A DNA stretch of 36,602 bases from an uncultured Sutterellaceae bacterium (GTDB taxonomy: Bacteria > Pseudomonadota > Gammaproteobacteria > Burkholderiales > Burkholderiaceae_F). The notes beneath the pieces are model-generated. The model was not told the DNA's origin. It was given only the letters and a program-made list of their open reading frames with translations, and did no database searches. This document shows positions 1 through 8,247 of the stretch, piece by piece (the stretch's first letter is position 1; each line of letters opens with the position of its first letter). The position numbers and the translations under genes are program-made. The stretch covers positions 1 through 36,602 of the forward strand of contig CADBTW010000032.1 of assembly GCA_902797695.1 (NCBI GenBank). The letters run 5' to 3'.

Positions 1-38
1 AAGTATCGATTTTCTTGAAACTGAACCTGGAGTAACAA

Positions 39-929
39 ATGGCCGCAATTGCCGCCGCTATGGTGAAGGAACTTCGCGCGAAGACCGACGCCCCGATGAT
101 GGAGTGCAAGAAGGCGCTCGTCGCCGCCGAGGGAGATTTCGCGAAGGCTGAAGAGATCCTGCGCGTGAAGCTCGGGAACAAGGCGAACAAGGCTGCCTCC
201 CGCGTTGCCGCCGAAGGCATCGTCGCCGTGTACCTTTCCGACGACCGCAAGCTCGGCGCCATGTTCGAAGTGAACTCCGAGACCGACTTCGTCGCGAAGA
301 ACCCGGAATTCGTCGCGATGGCCACCGCCGGCGCGAAGCTTGTCGCCGAGCAGAATCCGGCTGACGTCGCCGCACTCTCCGCCCTGACCGTTGACGGCAA
401 GACCCTCGAAGAGACCCGCAAGGCGCTCGTCGGCAAGATCGGCGAGAACATGTCCTTCCGCCGCTTCGTCCGCATCGAGGCCCAGGGCAGGCTCGACGCC
501 TACGTCCACGGCGGCTCGAAGATTGCCGCTGTCGTCGACATCATCGGCGGCGACGACGAGCTCGCGCACGACGTCGCGATGCACGTTGCCGCTTCCAAGC
601 CGAAGGCCCTCGACGAGACCGGCGTCGACCAGGCTCTGATCGATTCCGAGCGCCGCGTCGCGATCGAGAAGGCCCGCGAGGCCGGCAAGCCTGAGAACCT
701 GATCGAGCGCATCGCCGAGGGTTCCGTGAAGAAGTTCCTGAAGGAAGTCACCCTCCTCAACCAGCCGTTCGTGAAGGACGACAAGGTCACGGTCGGCCAG
801 CTCCTGAAGAGCCACGGCGCCAAGTGCGCCGGCTTCCAGCTCTTCGTCGTTGGCGAAGGCATCGAGAAGAAGTCCGATGACTTCGCGGCCGAAGTCGCGG
901 CCCAGGTCGCTGCGTCGAAGCAGGCCTGA
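39..929 (+). CDS. tsf: Elongation factor Ts
   Basis: Guanine-nucleotide exchange factor that recycles EF-Tu-GDP to EF-Tu-GTP in the cytoplasm. The 296-residue product has the N-terminal UBA-like segment with the family signature ([13 protein letters not shown] near residue 15) and the EF-Tu contact motif [10 protein letters not shown] near residue 80, followed by the two core subdomains. Length is slightly above the E. coli protein (about 283). The ATG follows a GGAG ribosome-binding site about 8 bases upstream. In Betaproteobacteria tsf sits directly after rpsB and before pyrH-frr; rpsB would lie just left of the window. A terminator-like hairpin follows in the spacer before pyrH. Confidence 0.98.
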   Translation: MAAIAAAMVKELRAKTDAPMMECKKALVAAEGDFAKAEEILRVKLGNKANKAASRVAAEGIVAVYLSDDRKLGAMFEVNSETDFVAKNPEFVAMATAGAKLVAEQNPADVAALSALTVDGKTLEETRKALVGKIGENMSFRRFVRIEAQGRLDAYVHGGSKIAAVVDIIGGDDELAHDVAMHVAASKPKALDETGVDQALIDSERRVAIEKAREAGKPENLIERIAEGSVKKFLKEVTLLNQPFVKDDKVTVGQLLKSHGAKCAGFQLFVVGEGIEKKSDDFAAEVAAQVAASKQA

Positions 930-1053
930 TCCGCGTAAGGCTGAAGCCTGGAAGGGCAGGGGGCGCGGCAGCGATCGCTCCCCGCTCCTCCGGGCCGGAG
1001 CCGGGGAAGCCGCTCGCGCGGCAGCCGGGGAATCCTTTCAAGGGGGATTCCGG

Positions 1054-1075
1054 GCCGCCAGCCGGGCGGCTTTTT
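1054..1075 (+). terminator. Intrinsic terminator after tsf
   Basis: GCCGCC and GGCGGC arms (1054-1059 and 1065-1070) enclose a 5-base loop and run straight into TTTTT. A second imperfect hairpin (GGAATCC/GGATTCC, 1029-1051) lies just upstream. It would end or attenuate rpsB-tsf transcription before pyrH. The rest of the 277-base tsf-pyrH spacer shows no clear gene; a pyrH promoter is expected there but I see no convincing -35/-10 pair. Confidence 0.7.
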
Positions 1076-1206
1076 CCTTGCCCGGAGCCCCGGAAATGGC
1101 GCATTTAAGCCGCCCTGCGCTATCATGCGTTAGCTTTGCGTGTTAGGTTTTTTCGATGGTCGAGGGCGACGCGCAGGAGCGTTTCCCCCTTTGGAGAAAA
1201 AAGCGA

Positions 1207-1938
1207 ATGTCGGATCAGAAAACGTTGAAGCCCATTTACAAGCGCGTCCTCCTGAAGCTTTCGGGCGAAGCGCTGATGGGGCACGGTCAGTTTGGCATCA
1301 ACCGCGAGACCCTCGAATATATGGTCGGGGAAATCAAGACCATTCATGATCTGGGCGTTCAGGTCGGCATCGTTGTGGGCGGCGGGAACATTTTCCGCGG
1401 GGTCGCCCTCGGTGCGAGCGGCATGGACCGCGCGACCGGCGACTACATGGGGATGCTCGCCACCGTGATGAACGCGATGGCGCTCCAGGACGCCTTCTCC
1501 AAGGCGGGGATTCCGGTCCGGGTGCAGTCGGCCCTGCACCTCGAGCAGGTCGTGCAGCCCTACATCCGCGGCAAGGCGCTCCGCTACCTCGACCAGAACC
1601 GCGTCGTGATCTTCGCGGCCGGCACCGGGAACCCCTTCTTCACAACCGACACGACTGCTGCGCTCCGCGGAGCGGAAATGGGTGCCGAGGTGGTGCTGAA
1701 GGCGACGAAGGTCGACGGCATCTACACCGCCGACCCGATGAAGGATCCCAGCGCGGTGAAGTTCTCTGACATCACCTTCGACGAGGTCCTGAAGCGCGAC
1801 CTCAAGGTGATGGACGGAACCGCCTTCGCGCTCTGCCGCACGAATTCGCTCCCGATCCGCGTGTTCAACATTTTCAAGCCGGGCTCGCTGCTGCGCGCCT
1901 GCACGGGGACCGAGGAAGGGACGCTCGTCCACTCCTAG
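1207..1938 (+). CDS. pyrH: Uridylate kinase (UMP kinase)
   Basis: Phosphorylates UMP to UDP with ATP, the committed step to UTP/CTP; cytoplasmic homohexamer of the amino-acid-kinase fold. Visible family motifs are [14 protein letters not shown] at the N-terminus, the glycine-rich [12 protein letters not shown], the [18 protein letters not shown] stretch, and [30 protein letters not shown]. The ATG at 1207 is chosen because it follows TTTGGAGAAAA and gives 243 residues, close to the E. coli length; the reading frame is open further left to an ATG at 1156, but the extra 17 residues are not conserved in style. It is followed 48 bases later by frr, the classic pairing. Confidence 0.97.
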   Translation: MSDQKTLKPIYKRVLLKLSGEALMGHGQFGINRETLEYMVGEIKTIHDLGVQVGIVVGGGNIFRGVALGASGMDRATGDYMGMLATVMNAMALQDAFSKAGIPVRVQSALHLEQVVQPYIRGKALRYLDQNRVVIFAAGTGNPFFTTDTTAALRGAEMGAEVVLKATKVDGIYTADPMKDPSAVKFSDITFDEVLKRDLKVMDGTAFALCRTNSLPIRVFNIFKPGSLLRACTGTEEGTLVHS

Positions 1939-1986
1939 GCCTTTCCCCGGGAACAAAAGGTTTATCCAGCAAAGGAAGTACTAAAG

Positions 1987-2550
1987 ATGGCAACCATTCA
2001 GGAAATCCGCACCCAGGCGGAGCACAAGATGAGCCGCAGCATCGCGGGCCTCAAGGAAGAATTCCGCAAGATCCGCACGGGCCGGGCTTCGACCGGGCTC
2101 CTCGACTCGATCTTCGTCGACTACTACGGGGCCCGCACGCCGCTCAACCAGTGCGCTGCGGTGAACGTCGCCGACGCCCGCACGCTTTCGATCCAGCCGT
2201 TCGACCGCACGCTCGTGAAGCCGATCGAGAAGGCGATCCTCGAGAGCGACCTCGGGCTGAACCCCGTGACGAGCGGCACGACGATCCGCGTTCCGCTTCC
2301 CCCGCTCACCGAGGAGCGCCGCCGCGAGATCACGAAGGTCGTGAAGCGCATTTCCGAAGAGGGCAAGGTCGCGATCCGCAACGTCCGCCGCGAGGCGAAC
2401 GACGCCGTGAAGAAGCTCCTGAAGGACAAGGAGATCTCCGAGGACGAGGCTCGCGGCTCTGACAACGACATCCAGAAGCTCACGAACAAGTTCATCGCGG
2501 AAGTCGACGCGGCGACCGCCGAGAAGGAAAAGGAAGTGATGACCGTCTGA
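1987..2550 (+). CDS. frr: Ribosome recycling factor
   Basis: Splits post-termination 70S ribosomes together with EF-G. The 187-residue product matches the family length (about 185), with the long three-helix-bundle domain interrupted by the small beta domain. Recognisable segments are [14 protein letters not shown] near residue 25, the [20 protein letters not shown] hinge region, and [17 protein letters not shown] in the second helix. An AGGAAG ribosome-binding site lies about 10 bases before the ATG. Its TGA overlaps a possible ATG of uppS (TGATG), suggesting translational coupling. Confidence 0.98.
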   Translation: MATIQEIRTQAEHKMSRSIAGLKEEFRKIRTGRASTGLLDSIFVDYYGARTPLNQCAAVNVADARTLSIQPFDRTLVKPIEKAILESDLGLNPVTSGTTIRVPLPPLTEERRREITKVVKRISEEGKVAIRNVRREANDAVKKLLKDKEISEDEARGSDNDIQKLTNKFIAEVDAATAEKEKEVMTV

Positions 2551-2588
2551 TGGACGGCCAGCGCTTTTTAGGAAAGAAGGGTGAGAGA

Positions 2589-3329
2589 GTGAGCGAACCG
2601 GAGAACCGCGGGCTTCCTTCGCACGTTGCCGTCATCATGGACGGGAACGGGCGCTGGGCGAAGCGGTGCGGCCTTCCGCGGGTCGAAGGACACCGGCGCG
2701 GCGCGGCGGCGGTCGACGCCTGCACGGCCGAGGCCCGAAGGCTCGGAATCCGGCATCTCACGCTCTTCGCCTTCAGCAGCGAGAACTGGCACCGGCCGGA
2801 GGACGAGGTCGGCGCCCTGATGAAGCTCTTCCTCACTGTGCTCCGCACGAAGCGCGACCGGATGGCGAAGAACGGGATCAGGCTCCGGATTGCGGGTGAT
2901 AGGACGCGGTTCTCCCGGGAGCTCCAGGACGCGATCCTTGAAACCGAGGAGGCGACCTCGCACTGCAGCGCGATGGACCTCACGGTCTGCGCGAACTACG
3001 GCGGCCGCTGGGACATCGTCCAGGCGGTGCGTTCTGCGCTTCGCGAGGAGCCGCTTCTCGCGCGGCACCCCGAGTCGGTCGACGAGGAGCTCCTCGGCCG
3101 CCACCTCGCGCTTCCCTGGGCCGGCAACGTGGATCTCATGATCCGCACGGGAGGCGAGTCGAGGATTTCGAACTTCCTGCTCTGGCAGTCCGCCTACGCG
3201 GAGCTCTACTTCACGCCGGAACTTTGGCCGGATTTCACGGGCGAAAGCCTGAGGCGCGCGGTCGTCTGGTTCCAGGGCCGCGAGCGGCGCTTCGGCCGCA
3301 CGAGCGAGCAGGTGTCGGAACGCGGCTAG
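2589..3329 (+). CDS. uppS: Undecaprenyl diphosphate synthase (cis-prenyltransferase)
   Basis: Condenses isopentenyl diphosphate onto farnesyl diphosphate to make the C55 lipid carrier used for peptidoglycan and O-antigen. The catalytic Asp lies in VAVIMDGNGRWAK (residue 18 from this start); FAFSSENW, the RTGGESRISNFLLWQ signature and the C-terminal RRFG are present. GTG at 2589 is preferred because GGAAAGAAGG sits 8 bases upstream and the length (246) is typical. An alternative ATG at 2550 overlaps the frr stop and would add 13 residues, but its nearest purine-rich tract is about 14 bases away. Lies between frr and cdsA as in most Proteobacteria. Confidence 0.95.
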   Translation: MSEPENRGLPSHVAVIMDGNGRWAKRCGLPRVEGHRRGAAAVDACTAEARRLGIRHLTLFAFSSENWHRPEDEVGALMKLFLTVLRTKRDRMAKNGIRLRIAGDRTRFSRELQDAILETEEATSHCSAMDLTVCANYGGRWDIVQAVRSALREEPLLARHPESVDEELLGRHLALPWAGNVDLMIRTGGESRISNFLLWQSAYAELYFTPELWPDFTGESLRRAVVWFQGRERRFGRTSEQVSERG

Positions 3330-3398
3330 CAGGGTTCCGTCTTTTCCCGGCAAAACCAAAGGGCGGGGACGCGCGACGAGCGCTCCCCGGCTTACCCA

Positions 3399-4244
3399 AT
3401 GCTTAAGCAACGTGTCATAACAGCAGTCATCATGCTCGCGGTCCTCGCGGGCTCCATCTGTTTGTCTCCCGTCGCGTTCGCTGCCGTGATGGCATTCGCT
3501 GTGTCGGCCGCGATCTGGGAGTGGCTGCGGATGCTCCGCGTCCGGGCGGCGATCCCCGCTTCCGCCGTGATCGGCGTCGTGTTTTTCGGACTCTGGACTG
3601 CCGGGGTGCGGATTCCGGGCGGCGTGCTTCTCGCGCTCACCGCGATCGACACGGCGATCTGGATTGTCCTCACCTGCTTCATCTTCCGCGACCGCAGCCG
3701 CGGTTTCAGGCTTCCTCCCGCGGTTCAGTGCCTCATGGCGCTCCTCATGCTGCCGCTCGCCTGGTGCGCCCTCATGCAGCTCTTCGAGCTCGGGAGCTGG
3801 CAGCTTGTCGTCTCGGTCCTCGTGATCGTCTGGAGCGCGGACATCTTTGCGTATTTTTCCGGACGGTTCTTCGGCGGGAAGTTTTTCGGCGAACGCCGCA
3901 TGGCGAGCGCCATTTCGCCAAAGAAGACTTGGGAGGGTGCGCTTGGTGCGTTCGTCTGCGGGATCATCATCTTCTTTGCCCTCGGCTTCGGCTTCTCTGG
4001 CTGCCCCGACATCTACCAAGCGGAGCTGATCCGCGTGGCGGGAATTCCGGGCGCGGCTGTTGCGGCGCTCTTCCTCACCGTGCTCTCGATGGCTGGCGAC
4101 CTGCTCGAATCCGCCGCGAAGCGCCAGGCGGGGATCAAGGATTCGAGCAATCTCCTCCCCGGTCACGGCGGCTATTTCGACCGGCTCGACTCCTGCGTTC
4201 CCGTGATGCCGGCCTCTCTCTGCCTGCTGCTCCTTCTCGCCTGA
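3399..4244 (+). CDS. cdsA: Phosphatidate cytidylyltransferase (CDP-diglyceride synthase)
   Basis: Integral inner-membrane enzyme making CDP-diacylglycerol from phosphatidic acid and CTP, the branch point of phospholipid synthesis. The 281-residue protein has about seven hydrophobic segments. The diagnostic C-terminal signature is intact: S-x2-KR-x4-KD-x4-LPGHGG-x2-DR-x-D, seen from SAAKRQAGIKD to GGYFDRLDS. The start has no strong Shine-Dalgarno sequence; the 69-base gap from uppS suggests read-through. A strong terminator follows, so the usual cdsA-dxr linkage is broken here. Confidence 0.96.
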   Translation: MLKQRVITAVIMLAVLAGSICLSPVAFAAVMAFAVSAAIWEWLRMLRVRAAIPASAVIGVVFFGLWTAGVRIPGGVLLALTAIDTAIWIVLTCFIFRDRSRGFRLPPAVQCLMALLMLPLAWCALMQLFELGSWQLVVSVLVIVWSADIFAYFSGRFFGGKFFGERRMASAISPKKTWEGALGAFVCGIIIFFALGFGFSGCPDIYQAELIRVAGIPGAAVAALFLTVLSMAGDLLESAAKRQAGIKDSSNLLPGHGGYFDRLDSCVPVMPASLCLLLLLA

Positions 4245-4275
4245 TTCTTCGGGGTTGTTGTTCCAAGTGAAATGC

Positions 4276-4306
4276 GGGGATCGTCCTCGGGGGCGATCCC
4301 CTTTTT
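4276..4306 (+). terminator. Intrinsic terminator after cdsA
   Basis: Perfect 8-bp stem GGGGATCG / CGATCCCC (4276-4283 and 4294-4301) with a 10-base loop, followed immediately by TTTTT. It ends the tsf-to-cdsA block. Confidence 0.88.
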
Positions 4307-4317
4307 ATATATTTTTC

Positions 4318-4357
4318 GACATCAGGTATGTCAGGTGGGTATCTGAGGGTGTAGGAT
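4318..4357 (+). promoter_or_regulatory. Candidate ilvE promoter with overlapping small inverted repeat
   Basis: An inverted repeat GACAT-CAGGT-ATGTC (4318-4332) overlaps a weak -35 (ATGTCA, 4328-4333) that is 18 bases from a TAGGAT -10 (4352-4357). Both boxes match the sigma-70 consensus at only four of six positions. This is inferred from position between the cdsA terminator and ilvE; no known regulator motif was recognised. Confidence 0.3.
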
Positions 4358-4467
4358 AGACAAAATCCCGTCCGCCGAAGGGCTTACCTCGAAGCTCCGG
4401 GCGGAGCCTCGCCGGCGTTCCGGCCCCGAAGGGATAAAAGTCTTGTAAGCAACAAAAGGCATGAGAA

Positions 4468-5499
4468 ATGGAAAAGAAGAATCTTGACTGGGCCAACCTC
4501 GGCTTTGGCTACACGAAGACGGACTACCGCTGGCAGGCCCGCTGGGCGAACGGCGAATGGACGAAGGACGGCCTCGTCACCGATGGCAACGTCACCCTTT
4601 CGGAAGCGGCCTGCGTGTTCCACTATTCGCAGTCCTGCTTTGAAGGTATGAAGGCCTACACGACGAAGGACGGCCACATCGTCACCTTCCGCCCCGATCA
4701 GAACGCGCTCCGCATGCAGAACTCCTGCCGCCGGCTCGAAATGCCGGTGCTTCCGGTTGACACCTTCGTCGAGGCCGTTAAGGAAACGGTCCGCGCGAAC
4801 GCCGCCTGGGTTCCTCCCTTCGGCACCGGCGCTACCTTCTACATCCGTCCGGTCATGATCGGCTCCGGCATCCAGATCGGTGTCGCTCCGGCCCATGAGT
4901 TCCTTTTCCGCGTCTTCGGCTCTCCGGTCGGCTCCTACTTCAAGGGCGGCGTGAAGCCGATCGCCCTTCAGGTTTCCCAGTACGACCGCGCGGCTCCGCG
5001 CGGGACCGGACACATCAAGGCCGGCCTCAACTACGCGATGAGCCTTTATCCCACGATGGAAGCGCACCGCGCGGGCTATGCCGAGAACGTCTACCTCGAT
5101 CCGGCCACCCGTACCTATGTTGAGGAGACTGGCGGCGCGAACCTCCTCTTCGTCGACCAGGACAACAACCTCATCGTCCCGAAGAGCGATTCGATCCTCC
5201 CGTCCGTCACCCGCCGCTCGCTCGTCTATGTCGGCGAGCACTACCTCGGCCTCAAGGTGATCGAGCGCCAGGTGAAGTTCTCCGAGCTGAAGGACATGAA
5301 GGAATGCGCGCTCTGCGGCACCGCCGCGGTCCTCGCTCCGGTCGGCAAGATCCACGACCCGGCGACCGGGAACGACATCTGCTTCCCGTCCGGAATGGAA
5401 GAAATTGGGCCGGTTTCGAAGAAGATCCGCGAGACCCTCCTCGCGATCCAGTCCTGCGAGATCGAAGCGCCGGAAGGCTGGATCTGCCAGGTCTGCTGA
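4468..5499 (+). CDS. ilvE: Branched-chain amino acid aminotransferase
   Basis: PLP-dependent class IV (fold type IV) aminotransferase interconverting Leu/Ile/Val and their 2-oxo acids with glutamate/2-oxoglutarate. At 343 residues it belongs to the longer BCAT group rather than the roughly 309-residue E. coli type. The Schiff-base lysine is in GHIKAGLNYA (Lys184); YVEETGGANLLFV is the conserved Glu-x2-Gly-Gly-Ala-Asn cofactor segment, and CFEGMKAY is also typical. ATG chosen with AAAAGGC upstream. It stands alone between two terminators, inserted in a position normally occupied by dxr. Confidence 0.96.
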   Translation: MEKKNLDWANLGFGYTKTDYRWQARWANGEWTKDGLVTDGNVTLSEAACVFHYSQSCFEGMKAYTTKDGHIVTFRPDQNALRMQNSCRRLEMPVLPVDTFVEAVKETVRANAAWVPPFGTGATFYIRPVMIGSGIQIGVAPAHEFLFRVFGSPVGSYFKGGVKPIALQVSQYDRAAPRGTGHIKAGLNYAMSLYPTMEAHRAGYAENVYLDPATRTYVEETGGANLLFVDQDNNLIVPKSDSILPSVTRRSLVYVGEHYLGLKVIERQVKFSELKDMKECALCGTAAVLAPVGKIHDPATGNDICFPSGMEEIGPVSKKIRETLLAIQSCEIEAPEGWICQVC

Positions 5500-5583
5500 T
5501 TCCTCGTTCAGGAAGAGCAGGACTGAAGGGAAGGGGGGCCGCGCTCCACAGTCACGCGGCTTCCCCTTTCCGCGAAGAATTGA

Positions 5584-5615
5584 AAACCCCGGAAGGCGGT
5601 GGCCTACCGGGGTTT
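5584..5615. terminator. Bidirectional terminator between ilvE and the DUF805 gene
   Basis: Perfect 9-bp stem AAACCCCGG / CCGGGGTTT (5584-5592 and 5607-5615) with a 14-base loop lies between two convergent genes. A tract of T or A flanks each arm, so it could work in both directions. The remaining 5500-5637 sequence shows no gene. Confidence 0.72.
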
Positions 5616-5637
5616 CCTATGTTAATCGGACTTTGTT

Positions 5638-6057
5638 TCAGGACTCGGGCGCGGGGCCGTAGGCGTTCGCGGCCTTCTTGCCCGGGAAGAGCGCCATGAT
5701 GAAGAGAAGGAGGAAGACTGCGGGAGTCCCCCACGCGGCAGGGGCGAATTCAGGGTATGTTGCTGCGGTTGACGCGACGACGCTCACGGCGAACGCCGCG
5801 GCGACCCACTTCCCGGAGAGCCCCACGTCATGCAGCCGCCGCACGAGCGCCGCGGCGTAGGGGCAGAGAATGACGAGCCCGAACCCGGCGATCATCGAGG
5901 AGCCGATCCCAGGAAGCACCTGCGAGACGCCGATCAGGACGATGTTCACGAGCGCGAGCCCGAGCATGAACCACCAGAATTCCGATCGGCTCGAGCGGGT
6001 CTTGAAGTCGGAGTACTTCGTGTAGGCGCACGACTTCACTGCTTCCTTGAAACGCAT
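5638..6057 (-). CDS. DUF805 family inner-membrane protein
   Basis: A 139-residue membrane protein with about four hydrophobic helices. The DUF805 hallmarks are visible: an aromatic N-terminal stretch SRSEFWWFMLG around residues 23-34 preceded by Arg/Ser residues, and the RRLHDVGLSGKW motif between the second and third helices. Function of the family (E. coli YhaH/YhaI type) is unknown. The start lies 5 bases after the stop of the upstream dehydrogenase, so the two are probably co-transcribed. The Lys/Pro-rich C-terminal tail is short. Confidence 0.85.
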   Translation of the reverse strand: MRFKEAVKSCAYTKYSDFKTRSSRSEFWWFMLGLALVNIVLIGVSQVLPGIGSSMIAGFGLVILCPYAAALVRRLHDVGLSGKWVAAAFAVSVVASTAATYPEFAPAAWGTPAVFLLLFIMALFPGKKAANAYGPAPES

Positions 6058-6062
6058 CTTTC

Positions 6063-6938
6063 CTACTTGTCCTTTCCGGGTTCATTGGCAGCGGTTCCGG
6101 CTGCTTCTTCTGGTTTCTTTACTTCAGGGCCTCCGGCAGCCGATTTCGGCTCTGCGGCCTTCTTCTCCTGCTTCGGCTCCGTGCGGAACGGGACGAACCC
6201 GACCGGCAGCCGCTCCCAGAGCATTCCGGGAAGGCACCGCCAGGCGATGCAGAGCAGCAGGTACTTCCAGTCGATCCAGGCAACCCGGCGCTTCGCGAGG
6301 ATCGCCTTCACGATGCGGTCCGCGGCGTAGGCGAGCGGCATCGTCATCGGATAGCTCTTTCCTTCGAGGAGCGGAGTGTCGACAAACCCTGGGCGGATGT
6401 CAGTCACCGTGATGTCCCAGCCTTTCGCGAGCGACATCTGCCGGAGCGCCTCAAGGTAGTGCGCCTGGAGCGCCTTCGTCGCGGAATACGCAGGCGAAGC
6501 GCCAAGCCCCCGGGTCGAGGCGACTGAGCTGATCGCCGCGATCTGCCCGTCACGGCCCTGGCTGCGGAGCAAGGTCACCGCGGTGTCGACGCACCGGACG
6601 AAGCCGAGCGCGTTCGTCTCCGCGGTCTCGAGCTCGATCGTGGGCTCGAGGCTCGTGTTTTCGTGCCCGATGCCGGACGCGTGGATGTAGAGGTCAACCC
6701 CGCCGATCTGGTCCGAGAGGTGTGAGAGCCTGAGCGGCGCCTCAGGGGACCTGACGTCGATCATGTCCCAGAAGACGCGGATTCCTTCGTTCGACTCGCG
6801 GAGCTCGCGCGCGAGGGCTTCCAGCCGCTCGGTGCGCCGTCCGGCAATCGCGATGTCGCAGCCGAGGGCTGCGAAGCGCCTCGCCAGCGCTTCGCCAAGG
6901 CCCGAGGTCGCGCCCATGATGATTACGTTCTTCGCCAT
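6063..6938 (-). CDS. Short-chain dehydrogenase/reductase (SDR), substrate unknown
   Basis: Classical SDR with NAD(P)-binding GATSGLG at residues 9-15, the HASGIG equivalent of NNAG near 86, and a complete catalytic set Asn109, Ser138, Tyr151 and Lys155 (YSATK). IRPGFVDTPL follows as usual. After the Rossmann domain comes a hydrophobic stretch near residues 220-240 (WKYLLLCIAWRCLPGML) and a Lys/Glu/Ala/Pro-rich, probably disordered tail of about 35 residues, so it may associate with the membrane. First gene of a two-gene minus-strand unit with the DUF805 gene. Substrate cannot be told from sequence. Confidence 0.9.
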   Translation of the reverse strand: MAKNVIIMGATSGLGEALARRFAALGCDIAIAGRRTERLEALARELRESNEGIRVFWDMIDVRSPEAPLRLSHLSDQIGGVDLYIHASGIGHENTSLEPTIELETAETNALGFVRCVDTAVTLLRSQGRDGQIAAISSVASTRGLGASPAYSATKALQAHYLEALRQMSLAKGWDITVTDIRPGFVDTPLLEGKSYPMTMPLAYAADRIVKAILAKRRVAWIDWKYLLLCIAWRCLPGMLWERLPVGFVPFRTEPKQEKKAAEPKSAAGGPEVKKPEEAAGTAANEPGKDK

Positions 6939-7061
6939 CCTTCTTCGAGGCTCCTCTTCTTGCAGTTGCCGCCCGGGTGGCGCGGACCGGCCCGGGGAAC
7001 GGGCATCGTCTGCGCTCAGGCAGGGTTCTATTATTCTATAAGGCAGGGTGGAAAGGAAGGA

Positions 7062-8129
7062 ATGCGCGTGGCCGGGACGTTTGTCAATTTGTTTCGGAAG
7101 GTCTCCCGCGGCTGCCCCGCTGCGGCCTTCGCGTTGCCTGCGCTCGCTCTTTTCTCCCCCTGGTCCTCTCTCGCAGCCCCGGCCCCGGATTCCGAAACGT
7201 TTTCTCCTGACCCCCTCTACGCGATGCTTGCCGAAGATGCCCGCCGGGTCGCGGAAAACCGCGTGATGGCGGAGCAGATTGCCTCAAGGATCCTTTCCGA
7301 GGAAGCGGGATTCACAGGGGTACGGCTTTCGGACCTTGCGGCGGGACGCGCGGCCGAAGCACGAAGGGTTCCTTCCTGCAGGCTTACCGAATACCTTCCT
7401 GAAGCTTCCCTCCGGGCCTCGTCCGGGGACGCGCCCGCGAAGGAGAGTCCGGAATTCGGACAGTTCAAGGAAGCGGACTCGTCCCTCTCGCGCGAATCCG
7501 ACGGTGGCCTTGTCTTCATCGACAACGGCTGGGTGAATCTCGTCGGCTTCTATGGCTACGGGGGGGTCACGCGGGGGAAGGGCTTCCAGTTCACGGGAAC
7601 CGGGTACACGGGGGCGGAGGGCACGTCCCGCGTGATCCCGTCCGCGCTCGCCCTCGCCGGCATTACGTCTGATCCGCAGCAGGTGGTCTATTCGGCCGAG
7701 ATGCGGGCAGAGGCTCCGATCGAGGTCGAGCGCGGCGTCGAATTCGTCCCGTTCGCCGGAATCCGCGCGGTCCGCACCGACGAGGCCGGAGCTGGCGTTG
7801 CCTCGACGCTCGCGTCCGAAACCTCCTCGGGCGCGAGCCGCCGTAACTTCCAGCAGGTCCCGGTTGGGCTTCAGCTCAGGCTTTCCCACGATCCGGATCC
7901 CCGGACGCGCGTGCAGCTCCACAGCACGCTTTCCGCAATCGGAAACTCGGGCGACGCCGGGGACGCGGGCCCCGACGGCCCTGAAAGCGTCTCCCTCATC
8001 GGAGTCGGCTCGGTCGGCCTCGGGGTCGAGCGGGGCGACTGGTACTTCAGCGTCGGGGCGGACGCCGGGGTCTCGAACCGGAACCAACAGGAGGAGGGCA
8101 TTTCGGTGAACGTCCGCCACAAGTTCTAG
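7062..8129 (+). CDS. Predicted outer-membrane beta-barrel protein, autotransporter-barrel-like
   Basis: The 355-residue product begins with a basic n-region, a hydrophobic stretch (ALPALALFS) and a likely signal-peptidase site near SLAA-PAPD (about residue 39). The middle (to about 150) is polar and helical-looking. From about 155 onward alternating-residue strands rich in Gly/Tyr/Phe appear, ending in ...VNVRHKF, an aromatic C-terminal residue typical of BAM substrates. This resembles the second half of an autotransporter barrel, but no passenger domain is present, so the family call is inference. ATG 7062 chosen over an open frame from 6960 because AAAGGAAGG precedes it and it gives a proper signal peptide. 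Divergent from the SDR gene; an AT-rich TATTAT at 7029 may be its -10. Confidence 0.7.
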   Translation: MRVAGTFVNLFRKVSRGCPAAAFALPALALFSPWSSLAAPAPDSETFSPDPLYAMLAEDARRVAENRVMAEQIASRILSEEAGFTGVRLSDLAAGRAAEARRVPSCRLTEYLPEASLRASSGDAPAKESPEFGQFKEADSSLSRESDGGLVFIDNGWVNLVGFYGYGGVTRGKGFQFTGTGYTGAEGTSRVIPSALALAGITSDPQQVVYSAEMRAEAPIEVERGVEFVPFAGIRAVRTDEAGAGVASTLASETSSGASRRNFQQVPVGLQLRLSHDPDPRTRVQLHSTLSAIGNSGDAGDAGPDGPESVSLIGVGSVGLGVERGDWYFSVGADAGVSNRNQQEEGISVNVRHKF

Positions 8130-8180
8130 CGGTCTGCTGAAGCTCGTCGCGCTTTCTCTGATCCTCTAGAATTCACGGAT

Positions 8181-8212
8181 CCCCTTTGAAGGGGCGGTTT
8201 TTCCTCCGCCCC
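8181..8212 (+). promoter_or_regulatory. Two mutually exclusive hairpins upstream of dxr (terminator/attenuator-like)
   Basis: Hairpin A pairs CCCCT with AGGGG (8181-8194) and is followed by CGG and TTTTT (8198-8202), like a short intrinsic terminator for the preceding barrel gene. Hairpin B pairs GGGGCGG (8191-8197) with CCGCCCC (8206-8212) and uses the same GGGG, so the two cannot form together. It may be a simple terminator or an attenuator. A TAGAAT at 8167-8172 could be a -10 box without a good -35. Confidence 0.4.
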
Positions 8213-8247
8213 GGAAACAAAACCAGGCAAGGCATCCTTTTCCCATC

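Noticed and set aside
2568-4166. 532-codon minus-strand frame opposite uppS-cdsA
   Set aside because: Antisense shadow; low-complexity charged translation.
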